Assembly: GCA_910579205.1 (NCBI GenBank)
Contig: CAJTTD010000005.1
Span: forward strand, 112,616 to 176,615
Source: an uncultured Christensenella sp.
GTDB taxonomy: Bacteria; Bacillota; Clostridia; Christensenellales; Pumilibacteraceae
Direction of reading: 5' to 3'
Length of the DNA stretch: 64,000 nt
The position numbers and the translations under genes are program-made. The notes beneath the pieces were generated by a model. That model worked only from the letters and a program-made list of their open reading frames with translations, did not search any database and was not told the DNA's origin. Within the stretch, counting starts at the first letter, position 1; each line of letters opens with the position of its first letter. Shown here piece by piece: positions 19,257 through 31,340 of the stretch.

Positions 19257-19292
19257 CAGCCGCGCCCTTTCGGTGCGGCTGTTTTTGTTTTT
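19257..19292 (+). terminator. Rho-independent terminator of the cysteine-rich gene
   Basis: Stem CAGCCGC / GCGGCTG extended by CCC/GGT and followed by TTTTTGTTTTT. Confidence 0.9.
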
Positions 19293-19336
19293 AAAGATCA
19301 AAAACGCGCGCCGTCCCAAATTGAGCTATAGAATAA

Positions 19337-19365
19337 TTGACATGCGCCGTATTTAATAATATAAT
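19337..19365 (+). promoter_or_regulatory. Consensus promoter of glyQS
   Basis: TTGACA (19337-19342), 17 bases, TATAAT (19360-19365), about 30 bases before the ATG. The short leader leaves no room for a T-box. Confidence 0.92.
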
Positions 19366-19395
19366 GATAAGACAAGACATCAAGGACGGTTTATT

Positions 19396-20778
19396 ATGAA
19401 GGTTACAATGGATAAGCTTGTGGCTCTGTGCAAGACGCGCGGTCTGATCTTTGCGGGAAGCGAGATCTACGGCGGCTTTGCCAACACGTGGGATTACGGT
19501 CCCGTCGGCATAGAGCTTTACAACAATATTAAAAAGCTGTGGTGGCAAAAGTTCGTTACGGAAAGCGAAAACAACTTCGGACTTGACAGCGCCATTCTCA
19601 TGAATCCCAAAGTCTGGGAAGCGTCGGGACACCTTGCGGGCTTTTCCGATCCGCTCATGGATTGCAGAGCTTGCAAAAGCCGCTGCCGCGCAGACGATCT
19701 CGTGGAAAACTATGCGCTCAAGCATAAACTCGACGTACCCGTCGCGAGCATGGATAACGACGCGCTGTCGGCGTTTGTCAAAGAACATAAGATCCCTTGC
19801 CCCACGTGCGGAAAGTCCGACTTTACGCCCGTCAAAAAGTTCAATCTCATGTTCAAAACATTCCAAGGCGTTACCGAGGACACTGCTTCCACTTGCTATC
19901 TTCGCCCCGAGACCGCGCAAGGCATATTTGCCGACTTTAAACAAGTTACGCGCTCAATGCGCGCAAGAGTGCCGTTCGGCATTTGCCAGATAGGCAAATC
20001 GTTCCGCAATGAGATCACGCCCGGCAATTTCATTTTCCGTCTGCGCGAGTTCGAACAAATGGAAATGGAATTTTTCTGCAAGCCCGGAGAAGACCTCAAG
20101 TGGTTTGAATACTGGAAAAACTACTGCTACGAATTTTTGCAAATGCTGGGCATCAAAAAAGAAAATCTGCGCATACGCGACCACGACCAAGCCGAGCTGT
20201 CGTTCTACTCCAAAGCGACGAGCGACTTCGAATACTTGTTCCCCTTCGGCTGGGGCGAGCTTTGGGGCATAGCCGACCGCACAGACTACGATCTTAAAAC
20301 GCATTCGGAACACTCGGGAGAAAAACTCGATTACACCGATCCCGTTACCAACGAATCGTATATCCCTTACGTTATAGAACCGTCGCTCGGCACGGGCAGA
20401 GCGATGCTCGCGGTGCTGTGCGACGCTTACGACGAAGAACAGCTCGAAAAAGAGACGCGCACCGTCATGCACTTCGCGCCCGCCGTCGCGCCGTATAAAG
20501 CCGCGGTACTGCCGCTTCAAAAAGCGCTGTCCGAGCGCGCCGACAATCTTTACCGCGCTCTGCGCAAAAAGGGTATTGCGTGCAATTACGATCTCCCCGG
20601 CTCTATAGGAAAGCGTTATCGCCGCCAAGACGAGATAGGCACGCCTTTCTGTATAACCGTTGACTTCGACACCGAACCTACGGGAACGGTTACCATACGC
20701 GAGCGCGACAGCATGAGCCAGATCCGCATAGACGAATCCAAAGTCGCCGACTATATAATCGAAGCTTGCAAGATCTAA
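19396..20778 (+). CDS. glyQS: Glycyl-tRNA synthetase, dimeric (alpha2) type
   Basis: The 460-residue class II synthetase charges tRNA-Gly. The start region [15 protein letters not shown] and [14 protein letters not shown] is typical of the single-subunit enzyme found in eukaryotes, archaea and part of the Bacillota. Motif 2 lies around [20 protein letters not shown] and motif 3 near [14 protein letters not shown]. The last ~100 residues form the anticodon-binding domain ([17 protein letters not shown]). A CxxC pair (CRACKSRC) near residue 95 may bind zinc. It is transcribed alone between its own promoter and a strong terminator. Confidence 0.97.
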   Translation: MKVTMDKLVALCKTRGLIFAGSEIYGGFANTWDYGPVGIELYNNIKKLWWQKFVTESENNFGLDSAILMNPKVWEASGHLAGFSDPLMDCRACKSRCRADDLVENYALKHKLDVPVASMDNDALSAFVKEHKIPCPTCGKSDFTPVKKFNLMFKTFQGVTEDTASTCYLRPETAQGIFADFKQVTRSMRARVPFGICQIGKSFRNEITPGNFIFRLREFEQMEMEFFCKPGEDLKWFEYWKNYCYEFLQMLGIKKENLRIRDHDQAELSFYSKATSDFEYLFPFGWGELWGIADRTDYDLKTHSEHSGEKLDYTDPVTNESYIPYVIEPSLGTGRAMLAVLCDAYDEEQLEKETRTVMHFAPAVAPYKAAVLPLQKALSERADNLYRALRKKGIACNYDLPGSIGKRYRRQDEIGTPFCITVDFDTEPTGTVTIRERDSMSQIRIDESKVADYIIEACKI

Positions 20779-20800
20779 CTCTGTAAACATCGGAAACACC

Positions 20801-20846
20801 AAAAGCGGCGTTTGCTTTATCACCGAGCAAACGCCGCTTTTTGTAT
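20801..20846 (+). terminator. Strong terminator after glyQS
   Basis: A 16-bp near-perfect stem (AAAAGCGGCGTTTGCT / AGCAAACGCCGCTTTT) followed by TTGT. Confidence 0.93.
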
Positions 20847-20950
20847 TCACCTTGTAATTACTATCGTGTACGCGTAATAATTATCGTCCGTCCAAGCCGA
20901 CCACGCATCCACTGCCCGACAGCATTTTCGCAATGCTCGACTTAAAATGC

Positions 20951-20976
20951 AAAAGCCCCGCACATGCGAGGCTTTT
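20951..20976 (-). terminator. Terminator after the InlB-repeat lipoprotein gene
   Basis: Stem AAAAGCC / GGCTTTT with inner CGCA/TGCG pairing; on the minus strand it ends in TTTT. Confidence 0.75.
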
Positions 20977-21000
20977 ATGTTGCAACTGTTTACTAATGTA

Positions 21001-23541
21001 TTATGCGACTTTCGATATGAGTATGGAGCAATCGTTGCCCGCATCGTTCCAAACTTGCATGACAAACTTATACGTTCCCGCACCCGTTATCGTCTTGTTG
21101 TCTGTTCCGCTCGGCTTGATTTCCGAGCCGCCGTGGATATTGTTATACCATCTGTCGTTGGCGGAGTTGTAGATCTTAAACTCGATGGACGTAGTTATGG
21201 TGATGGTTATCTCGTACTGCTTTTTAGCGCCGCCCGTAGCCGCGACTTCGTTAAGATTGTACTCTTCCGATCCCCATTTATTTTCGCCGTCTACCGTGCC
21301 TTTCACATAGAACGTGCTCGGCACAACGGGGACTTCGGGTTCTTCTATCTCGTCCGACGTTATCTCTACGCTGCTGCCGTTTATTTTGATAGTATACGTA
21401 GCTGTCGCCTTGATGCAAATATTGGTATCTCCGTCGGTCTCGATATAACCTTTACCTTTGCCGACGCTGTTGTAATTGAAGTGCGTATCCGTCCAATCGG
21501 GAGCGCCCTCTTTGTTCTTAACTATCTTAAACGACTGCCCCTCATGCAACTTCAACGTCGCGCCGTTCTCGCCGATGTGATACGCTTCCATGGGCGACCA
21601 CTTGTTCATGCTGCCTACGATATAGTAATCGCCCTCTACAAGCTCGCCTATTTCTTCTTCCTTGCCGTCGGTCATTTCTATTACCCAGCGGTCTTTAGGT
21701 TCGGCGTTGTCCGCTTTGTAGAATCGAACGTATATATTGAACGTGCCCGTTTCGAGTACTTTAAGCCCGCCTGCCGTAAGCGATACGCCGTGCGATTCAC
21801 CCGCAAGACTGAATACAGTGAGCGGCTCGCCGTCCACCGTAAAGGACACGACGTCGTCCGCTTCGAGCGCTACGCCTTCCTTCATGAACTCCCGCTTCGC
21901 TTTATGCTCGGGCGGAATGTTGGCGGTATTGTTAGTAAGATCGGTCGCAACGCCGCCTACGGTAAACGCCGCCGTACCCGTATCTTCTTCGTCGCCGCCG
22001 TGGTCTCCGCCGCCCGCAGGTCCGATGTATATGCTGTGTATGCCGTCTTTTCCGAACTTGAGATAAATATCGTAATTGCCGGATGTTACTATATCGATAT
22101 TAGGCGCATTTTCGCCGTAGCCGCCGCCCGTTGCGATGCTCTCGTCAACGTGATCGGTTTCAAGACCCGCATACCACTCTTCTGTCTCGCCCGCGGCGGG
22201 ATTGTACTTGATCTTGAACGACGTATCCGCGGCTAACGCGACGTTTCCTATAAAGTATTTGGATTTTAAATGCGTCTCGCCTTCGTCTGGATCTATTGCG
22301 TTCAACTTGTACTCGCTGTCCAGTGCCCAGCCGTTGACGTTGCCGACCAGATAGTACGCGCTTTTCTCTTCCACAACGCCGTCGTTGACTTCCACCGTCC
22401 AGCACGCGGGATCGGTCGCGGTCGCCGCATAGTAACGCACGTAAATATCGTATGTGCCGCCCGCCGCTTTGGCTACGACCGTTTGACCTTCTTTCTTTGC
22501 GCCGTGGCTGCGCGCGTCGAGAACGAACTCGAGCGGCGCGCCGTTAAGCTCGAACGACACGACAGCGCCGCCGATGAGTTCCACTCCAGTTGCCATAAGT
22601 TCTTTTTCGGCAGCGTCGAACTCGGGCTTGCCGTTGTCGGTCAGAGCAACTTTATTGCCGCCTACTATGTAATGACAGACGACATCGCCGATACCGCTGT
22701 CTACCGTCCATTTGGCAAATACTTGGGTATCGTTTTCAAACACCGTTGACGCGCCGACAGTCGCGCCCGTGCCGTCTGCGCTGAGATTCCAACCGCCGAA
22801 GATATAGCCCGCGCGCGTTTTTACGCCGGGCAATGCGCCCGTCAGTTTGCCGTTTGCCGTGGTCATAGACGATACCGCGCCGTCGGCAAGCTCGCCGCCG
22901 TTGGGATTGAACGTTACGGTATAAACGCCTTGGGGCGTTTGACCGCCATTCGGCGTCCACTGCGCGTAAACGGTAGTCGCAGCCGTAAACACGGTATTGC
23001 GCGTAACGAGCGCGCCCGTGCCGTCTTGCTTCATATTGTATCCGTTGAATGTATAGTCTTGGCGGACGGGTTCTTTTTCGGGCAACGCCGAAAGCCGTCC
23101 GTTATTCGTTTCGCTCTGAACGGTAGTTTTGTCGTCGAATTTACCGCCGTTGCCATCGAACGTTATAGTGTACTTGCCCGTATTGGTTTCCCCGCCGCCG
23201 CTCGCGTCCGTCCACTGCGCATAAACGGTAGTGTCCTCCGTAAACACCGTTTCCACCGTTACCGCAATACCGCTGCCGTCCGCCTTGAGATTGTAGCCGT
23301 TAAACACATGCTCGGCATAAGCGGGTGTCTCGTCGGGCAAGTTCAAAAGCAAGCCGCCTACGGTTTGTTGCGTTATTATGGCGCCTTGGCTAAACGCGCC
23401 GCCGTTGCCGTCAAACGTTACGGTATAAACGCCCGTATCTCCCGTACCCGTATCCTTTTCGCAAGCCGCGAGACCGCATGCAGACACGGCTATTGCCGCC
23501 GCAGCAGCAACCGCAAATACAGCACTTGACCGTCTTTTCAT
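21001..23541 (-). CDS. Surface lipoprotein with three InlB-type repeats and starch-binding-like modules
   Basis: The 846-residue protein has a lipoprotein signal peptide with lipobox LAAC (Cys27), so it should be lipid-anchored. Residues ~38-278 are three InlB B-repeats (Listeria-Bacteroides repeat), each of the form YTVTFDGNGG...F.GYN...VYAQWT. After a linker come beta-sandwich modules starting YYLVGNVNGW (~395), YYIVGSMNKW (~637) and FYVKGTVDGENKWG (~745). These resemble SusE/F- or CBM-like starch-binding domains. Two segments of the form VGG...VVSFELNGAPLEFV/HG are also duplicated. A role in glycan capture or adhesion is likely, but no catalytic domain is present. Modules like these recur in the giant SipW-cluster protein. 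The gene is monocistronic with a consensus promoter. Confidence 0.85.
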   Translation of the reverse strand: MKRRSSAVFAVAAAAAIAVSACGLAACEKDTGTGDTGVYTVTFDGNGGAFSQGAIITQQTVGGLLLNLPDETPAYAEHVFNGYNLKADGSGIAVTVETVFTEDTTVYAQWTDASGGGETNTGKYTITFDGNGGKFDDKTTVQSETNNGRLSALPEKEPVRQDYTFNGYNMKQDGTGALVTRNTVFTAATTVYAQWTPNGGQTPQGVYTVTFNPNGGELADGAVSSMTTANGKLTGALPGVKTRAGYIFGGWNLSADGTGATVGASTVFENDTQVFAKWTVDSGIGDVVCHYIVGGNKVALTDNGKPEFDAAEKELMATGVELIGGAVVSFELNGAPLEFVLDARSHGAKKEGQTVVAKAAGGTYDIYVRYYAATATDPACWTVEVNDGVVEEKSAYYLVGNVNGWALDSEYKLNAIDPDEGETHLKSKYFIGNVALAADTSFKIKYNPAAGETEEWYAGLETDHVDESIATGGGYGENAPNIDIVTSGNYDIYLKFGKDGIHSIYIGPAGGGDHGGDEEDTGTAAFTVGGVATDLTNNTANIPPEHKAKREFMKEGVALEADDVVSFTVDGEPLTVFSLAGESHGVSLTAGGLKVLETGTFNIYVRFYKADNAEPKDRWVIEMTDGKEEEIGELVEGDYYIVGSMNKWSPMEAYHIGENGATLKLHEGQSFKIVKNKEGAPDWTDTHFNYNSVGKGKGYIETDGDTNICIKATATYTIKINGSSVEITSDEIEEPEVPVVPSTFYVKGTVDGENKWGSEEYNLNEVAATGGAKKQYEITITITTSIEFKIYNSANDRWYNNIHGGSEIKPSGTDNKTITGAGTYKFVMQVWNDAGNDCSILISKVA

Positions 23542-23622
23542 TACATTTCCCCCACATATGAAACAATTTCGATAACGGGCTTGCTTATATTAAGCAACGC
23601 GTTACCGTTTACTTATGCATGT

Positions 23623-23651
23623 ATTATACCACTCGTGTATATCTATGTCAA
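23623..23651 (-). promoter_or_regulatory. Consensus promoter of the InlB-repeat lipoprotein
   Basis: On the minus strand TTGACA (23651-23646), 17 bases, TATAAT (23628-23623). A perfect hairpin TTGCTTA/TAAGCAA (23581-23597) lies in the leader. Confidence 0.92.
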
Positions 23652-23689
23652 TACCTATCCGAAAAATTTTTTAAGGTATATGCGCAACA

Positions 23690-23714
23690 AAAAGAACGGC
23701 GCATTACCGCCGTC
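23690..23714 (-). terminator. Terminator after gpsA
   Basis: On the minus strand ACGGCG-GTAATG-CGCCGT followed by TCTTTTTGTT. Confidence 0.85.
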
Positions 23715-23731
23715 CTCGCATATTTTGTTAT

Positions 23732-24739
23732 TTAATTGAGATCTTCTTTCAGACTGCGCTCGAACAACTGTTCCATAAGCGTTCTCGGCGGGATCTTATC
23801 TATTATCATGGTGTTGACCGCCGTAGTGAGCGGCATTTCCACGCCGCACTTATCGGCAAGCAGCGACAGTGCGCGCGCCGTATGTACGCCTTCCGCGAGC
23901 TTGTCGTACTTTTTGCCGAGCACGTAATTTTCGCCCCACATTCTGTTGTGGCTGTGCTGCGAGAACAGCGTCGTTTCGTAATCGCCCAAATGGCAAAGCC
24001 CGTAAGCCGACATGGGATTGCCGCCGAGCGCGCCTATGAGCCGAGACACCTCTTTGCAGCCGCGCGCCATGAGCGCGCCTTTTAAAGTGGTGAGGTGCAT
24101 GCCGTCGAGAACGCCCGCCACTATGCCCATCACGTTTTTGGCAGCCGCGCCTATTTCCGTGCCTATTATGTCGTTGCCGTAATAGAAGCGGATGAGCGGG
24201 CTTTTAAAGTACTGCACCATGCGCTCTGTCGTCGTGTGGTCGAGCGAATCTATTATCATGCAGTTGGGATTGCCCGCTACGAATTCTTGAACATGCCCGG
24301 GACCCGCCCACACAGCTACTTGCCAATCGTCCAAATATTCGCAAGCTATCTGCGACAGTCTTTTGCCCGACTTTATCTCCACGCCTTTCATGTTGGTAAC
24401 CAAAAATTTGCCGTCGAGATTGCACGTGGATGAAAGCCGACGCATAACGTCGCCGAACGACTGCGACGGAACGGATACGAGCAAAACGTCCGCGGGATCG
24501 ACCGCGCGCTTAAGATCGTCTGTAAGCGTTACCGATTTAGGCAGTTCCAAATACTCGTTCTTGCGCGTCATTACGAGGCGCTCGTAAGTAAAGTCGCCCG
24601 TCAAGCCGTACAGCGTAACGCGGTGTCCGAGCTGATCGGCGTACCATGCCAAAAACGAACCGAATCTGCCGCAGCCTATAACGGTTACTTTGATCTTGGG
24701 TCTTGTGTAATCCATCGGTATCGTATATTTGACTTGCAA
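23732..24739 (-). CDS. gpsA: Glycerol-3-phosphate dehydrogenase [NAD(P)+]
   Basis: The 335-residue cytosolic enzyme reduces dihydroxyacetone phosphate to sn-glycerol 3-phosphate for phospholipid synthesis. The Rossmann motif VIGCGRFGSFLAWYA, the segment VTNMKGVE, GPGHVQEF, GTEIGAAAKNVMGIVAG and LGDYETTLFS..SHNR are characteristic. The start is most likely the TTG at 24739 because GGGAG sits six bases upstream; the ATG eight codons later lacks such a site. It follows guaB by 56 bases in the same direction and probably shares its transcript. Confidence 0.94.
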   Translation of the reverse strand: MQVKYTIPMDYTRPKIKVTVIGCGRFGSFLAWYADQLGHRVTLYGLTGDFTYERLVMTRKNEYLELPKSVTLTDDLKRAVDPADVLLVSVPSQSFGDVMRRLSSTCNLDGKFLVTNMKGVEIKSGKRLSQIACEYLDDWQVAVWAGPGHVQEFVAGNPNCMIIDSLDHTTTERMVQYFKSPLIRFYYGNDIIGTEIGAAAKNVMGIVAGVLDGMHLTTLKGALMARGCKEVSRLIGALGGNPMSAYGLCHLGDYETTLFSQHSHNRMWGENYVLGKKYDKLAEGVHTARALSLLADKCGVEMPLTTAVNTMIIDKIPPRTLMEQLFERSLKEDLN

Positions 24740-24795
24740 TTTGGTCTCCCTTCCGCGAGCCGAGCGGAGCGTAGATTAGATATCGGAAACGTATC

Positions 24796-27596
<2,801 letters not shown>

Positions 27597-27602
27597 TGCG
27601 CT

Positions 27603-27631
27603 AGTATAGCACAAACTTAATTACGAGGCAA
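27603..27631 (-). promoter_or_regulatory. Promoter giving a leaderless or near-leaderless transcript (unknown/guaB/gpsA)
   Basis: On the minus strand TTGCCT (27631-27626), 17 bases, TATACT (27608-27603). Only six bases then separate the -10 box from the ATG at 27596. Confidence 0.7.
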
Positions 27632-27745
27632 GCATTTTTCGCAATATTAACGCAGCGCGGCGATAAATTAGGCTTTTACCCGATAGCGCGGCATGATACG
27701 CTTCTGCGTACGACAGATATCTGCGCGGCACGCACTATGCAAATT

Positions 27746-28384
27746 TCAATTTTTCTTGGCTATCACCTTTGCCGTAACGGGATCGAGCAGTACGCTGCAC
27801 GAACTGTCCGCATCCGATATGAACGAAACGTACCAGCATATTCCGTCGCCGTCGATGGGGTCTTTTACAAGCTGCACGCGTATCTCATACCCGCCCGACG
27901 GCTTTAGCTCCGTTTTTGCCGCGTCTATCGCCTTGTCGAAATTCATCATGTCGCTCGTAAACAGCGATGTTAGCGCGTACTCGTGCGTCTCTCCGTCCAC
28001 AGTGAACGATACAGTGAACTGCTCGGTCGTTTCGCTGTCGAACTCGGCGGAAAACGACGCGGCAAAGGGATGAACGACGAGCGCGCCGCCGAACGTGCCT
28101 TCGGCTGTCGCCGCTTTGTACGCTATAACCGCGTCCACGTCGAATGACGTCGGAGTTAACGTTATCAATGTGTACGGCTTTAAGCTGTCCGCTTTGCCGT
28201 CGGCGGCATACGGCTGTTCGCGCACGCCCGAAACTACCGTTACCGTTGCGAATCCGTCGCTTGCGGTAAAATAGCCGCTGCGGCGTTCACTGACGTTTTC
28301 CATTGCGTCGGTGGAGCACGAAGTCAAAAACAATATGGTCGCGACGGTCATTACCGCCGCCAACAATGCGCATAGTTTTTTCAT
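27746..28384 (-). CDS. Small lipoprotein of unknown function
   Basis: The 212-residue product has a typical lipoprotein signal (MKKLCALLAAVMTVATILF) with lipobox LTSC (Cys23). The mature part is a single compact domain with beta-strand-rich stretches and ends with '...SVLLDPVTAKVIAKK', recalling the C-terminus of PepSY-like domains ('vdp.tGkv'). I do not recognise the family with certainty. It is transcribed in the same direction as the V-ATPase operon, but a terminator at 28503-28530 lies between them, so it is probably independent. Confidence 0.7.
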   Translation of the reverse strand: MKKLCALLAAVMTVATILFLTSCSTDAMENVSERRSGYFTASDGFATVTVVSGVREQPYAADGKADSLKPYTLITLTPTSFDVDAVIAYKAATAEGTFGGALVVHPFAASFSAEFDSETTEQFTVSFTVDGETHEYALTSLFTSDMMNFDKAIDAAKTELKPSGGYEIRVQLVKDPIDGDGICWYVSFISDADSSCSVLLDPVTAKVIAKKN

Positions 28385-28502
28385 ACGCTAATATATGCGC
28401 GCGCTTCGCTCAAAATTCGCCGACGGCGTAAGGCATCGTTACGGTATCGGGTCTGCGAGCTTTGCGAATAAATACATATGCGTACCGCGCATTCATTGAC
28501 CG

Positions 28503-28530
28503 TTAAAAAGACCCGTGCGTTTACACGGGT
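28503..28530 (-). terminator. Terminator of the V-ATPase operon
   Basis: Perfect stem GACCCGTG / CACGGGTC with a 6-base loop, followed on the minus strand by TTTTT. Confidence 0.9.
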
Positions 28531-28563
28531 CGATCGTAAATTGTTATTGTATTTTCGCGGCGG

Positions 28564-29169
28564 TCAGTCTTTTATCTTCATCAATCGGACTATTGCCGCG
28601 CGCTCGTTCTCGTCGAGCTTCATCATGATATACTTTATTGTTTCTTGTAGCTGCGGGATCATGACGTATTCGAGCGCGTTTACTCTGCGGCGGTTTTTTT
28701 CTATCTCGTCGGCTAACATGTTGCATGTTTTTTCCACTTCCGCCAAATGCAGAAGCTTGTCGGCGAGCGCGGTCAGTTTTAACACTGCGTCGTCAAGCTC
28801 CGCGGGTGCGGAACACAGCGCGTACGGGAGTTCCACTTCGCCGACACGTTTTGTCTGCATGTACGGAACGTCTACGCCCATTACGTTTTTGGTTCCCACC
28901 GTTATCGATGCGGTGAGCGTGGGCAAGGCTATTGCTTGAACCACGTCGAGCGGCGCGCCCGCCGACAGCGAAAACGCTTTCAACGCTTCGGCTATCTCGC
29001 TTTCTATCTCTTCGCGCAGACGCTTGTTTTCTTTTATGAGCACCAAGAATTGTCGGACCATTTCGTCCGATTTGTCTTTTAACAGCTTGTGCCCGCGCTC
29101 TGCGGTCTTGAGCCGATCCTTTAACCTGCGCAGTTCCATGCGCGTAGGATTTACATTAAGTCTTGCCAT
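28564..29169 (-). CDS. ntpD: V-type ATP synthase subunit D
   Basis: The 201-residue, almost entirely helical protein is the central-shaft subunit that rotates within the A3B3 head. The N-terminal LNVNPTRMELRRLKDRLKTAERGHKLLKDK and the C-terminal RRRVNALEYVMIPQL are family hallmarks. It is the last gene of the operon and is separated from subunit B by the 86-bp repeat array, the last unit of which forms its immediate leader. No strong Shine-Dalgarno sits directly before the ATG; GGAAAG lies ~11 bases upstream and an AGGAG ~45 bases upstream inside the repeat unit. One D per three A/B is needed, so weak translation here would be logical. Confidence 0.95.
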   Translation of the reverse strand: MARLNVNPTRMELRRLKDRLKTAERGHKLLKDKSDEMVRQFLVLIKENKRLREEIESEIAEALKAFSLSAGAPLDVVQAIALPTLTASITVGTKNVMGVDVPYMQTKRVGEVELPYALCSAPAELDDAVLKLTALADKLLHLAEVEKTCNMLADEIEKNRRRVNALEYVMIPQLQETIKYIMMKLDENERAAIVRLMKIKD

Positions 29170-29170
29170 A

Positions 29171-29930
29171 TTTTTAAATGCTTTCCGTATTTGGAGTTGA
29201 TTTTGCTTTTCTCCTACATTACGTAGTTTAGAAGTAGATTAGCCTTTTTAAATGCTTTTTTAACTGCTTTCCGTATTTCGAGTTAGTTGGGCTTTTCTCC
29301 TACATTACGTAGCTTAGAAGTGGTTTCGCCTTTTTACCCGCTTTTTTAACTGCTTTCCGTATTTCGAGTTGGTTGGGCTTTTCTCCTACATTACGTAGTT
29401 TAGAAGTGGTTTCGCCTTTTTACCCGCTTTTTTAACTGCTTTCCGTATTTCGAGTTGGTTGGGCTTTTCTCCTACATTACGTAGTTTAGAAGCGGATTAT
29501 CTTTTGTAACTGCTTTTTTAACTGCTTTCCGTATTTCGAGTTAGTTGGGCTTTTCTCCTACATTACGTAGCTTAGAAGTGGTTTCGCCTTTTTACCAGCT
29601 TTTTTAACTGCTTTCCGTATTTCGAGTTAGTTGGGCTTTTCTCCTACATTACGTAGCTTAGAAGTGGTTTCGCCTTTTTACCCGCTTTTTTAACTGCTTT
29701 CCGTATTTCGAGTTGGTTGGGCTTTTCTCCTACATTACGTAGTTTAGAAGCGGATTATCTTTTGTAACTGCTTTTTTAACTGCTTTCCGTATTTCGAGTT
29801 AGTTGGGCTTTTCTCCTACATTACGTAGTTTAGAAGCGGATTATCTTTTGTAACTGCTTTTTTAAATGCTTTCGGTATTTTAAGCAGATTGTGCTTTTCT
29901 TCTACATTACGTAGCTTTGCGAGGTTTTGA
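29171..29930 (-). repeat. Tandem array of nine 86-bp units between V-ATPase genes B and D
   Basis: The 13-base core CTACATTACGTAG occurs at 29214, 29300, 29386, 29472, 29558, 29644, 29730, 29816 and 29902, an exact 86-base period. The outer two units are the most diverged. Inner units differ mainly after the core: type A (GAAGTGGTTTCGCC) and type B (GAAGCGGATTATC), in order A A B A A B B, hinting at segmental duplication. On the transcript strand each core reads CTACGTAATGTAGGAG, a small palindrome followed by a Shine-Dalgarno-like AGGAG. 86 is not a multiple of 3 and no open frame spans the array, so it is non-coding. There are no spacers, so it is not CRISPR. Confidence 0.97.
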
Positions 29931-29935
29931 AAATA

Positions 29936-31315
29936 CTACTCGTTTGTAGTTTTGTAGAACTCGTCCAAATACTCGTCGCGGATACGTTTAAGCTCCGAGC
30001 GCGGCAAGATCTTAAGCAGTTCCCAGCCTATGTCGAGCGTTTCTTCTATGCTGCGGTTGGCGTCGAAACCTTGATTTATATATTTCTTTTCAAACTCTTC
30101 CGCAAACTTGGCATACAGTTTATCCACGTCGCTTAACGCCGCTTCGCCGAGTATTGCACCCAGCTCTTTGGCGTCCTTGCCGCGAGCATACGCCGAGAAA
30201 AGCTGATTCATCGTGTCGGCGTGATCCTTACGCGTTTTGCTCTTGCCTATGCCCTTGTCCTTGAGACGGGACAGCGACGGCAGAACGTCTATGGGGGGAT
30301 TCAATCCTTTTTTGTACAGCTCGCGCGACAGTATTATCTGACCTTCTGTTATATAGCCCGTGAGGTCGGGAATGGGATGGGTCTTGTCCTCTTCGGGCAT
30401 CGTCAGTATGGGGATTAGCGTGATAGAGCCGTTCTTGCCGCGTATGCGCCCCGCGCGTTCGTATATGGTGGCGAGGTCGGTGTACAAATACCCGGGATAA
30501 CCGCGCCGACCGGGGACTTCTTTGCGCGCCGCCGATATCTCGCGCAACGCTTCGGCGTAGTTGGTTATGTCCGTCATTATTACGAGCACGTGCATGCCGC
30601 GATCGAACGCCAGATATTCCGCGGCGGTCATCGCCATGCGAGGCGTGTTTATCCGCTCGACGGCGGGGTCGTTAGCCAAATTCAAAAACATGACCGTGCG
30701 GTCTATCGCGCCCGTTCGTCTGAAATCGTTTATAAAGAACTCGCTCTCTTCGTACGTGATGCCCATTGCCGCAAAAACTACCGCGAACTTATCGTCGGTG
30801 TTTTTGACTTGAGCTTGACGCGCTATCTGCGCGGCGAGGTCGGCGTGCGGCAGACCCGACACAGAAAACACAGGCAGTTTTTGTCCGCGCACGAGTGTGT
30901 TGAGTCCGTCTATGGCGCTCACGCCCGTTTGGATAAATTCGTTGGGATAGTCGCGAGCTACGGGATTTATGGGGCTGCCGTTTATATCCATGCTTTTTTC
31001 GGGAAGTATCTCCGCGCCGCCGTCAATGGGGTTGCCCATGCCGTCGAAAACTCGTCCGAGCATGTCTTGCGATACTTTAAGCTCTATAGCCTTGCCCGTG
31101 AACGATGCTTTTGCCGTTGCTATCTGAAGCCCGCGGCTGGGCGCAAAAAGCTGAACGAGCGCCTTGTCGCCGTCCACTTCGAGCACTCTTCCGAGCCGCG
31201 TCTCTCCGTTAGTCTGCGATATTTTTACAAGCTCGTTGTACTTTACGCCTTCCACTTGTTCCACAAGCATGAGCGGTCCTACGACCTCTTTTATAGTGCG
31301 ATATTCTTTACGCAT
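29936..31315 (-). CDS. ntpB: V-type ATP synthase subunit B
   Basis: The 459-residue non-catalytic subunit of the A3B3 head has the N-terminal [16 protein letters not shown], the segment [35 protein letters not shown] and [29 protein letters not shown], all diagnostic. As expected it lacks a true Walker A lysine loop. It follows subunit A by 25 bases. Downstream, the 86-bp repeat array separates it from subunit D. Confidence 0.97.
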   Translation of the reverse strand: MRKEYRTIKEVVGPLMLVEQVEGVKYNELVKISQTNGETRLGRVLEVDGDKALVQLFAPSRGLQIATAKASFTGKAIELKVSQDMLGRVFDGMGNPIDGGAEILPEKSMDINGSPINPVARDYPNEFIQTGVSAIDGLNTLVRGQKLPVFSVSGLPHADLAAQIARQAQVKNTDDKFAVVFAAMGITYEESEFFINDFRRTGAIDRTVMFLNLANDPAVERINTPRMAMTAAEYLAFDRGMHVLVIMTDITNYAEALREISAARKEVPGRRGYPGYLYTDLATIYERAGRIRGKNGSITLIPILTMPEEDKTHPIPDLTGYITEGQIILSRELYKKGLNPPIDVLPSLSRLKDKGIGKSKTRKDHADTMNQLFSAYARGKDAKELGAILGEAALSDVDKLYAKFAEEFEKKYINQGFDANRSIEETLDIGWELLKILPRSELKRIRDEYLDEFYKTTNE

Positions 31316-31340
31316 TGTTGATCTCCTTGGCGCGGGTTTA

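Noticed and set aside
29171..29930. CRISPR array
   Set aside because: The repeats are contiguous 86-bp units without variable spacers, and no cas gene is near.
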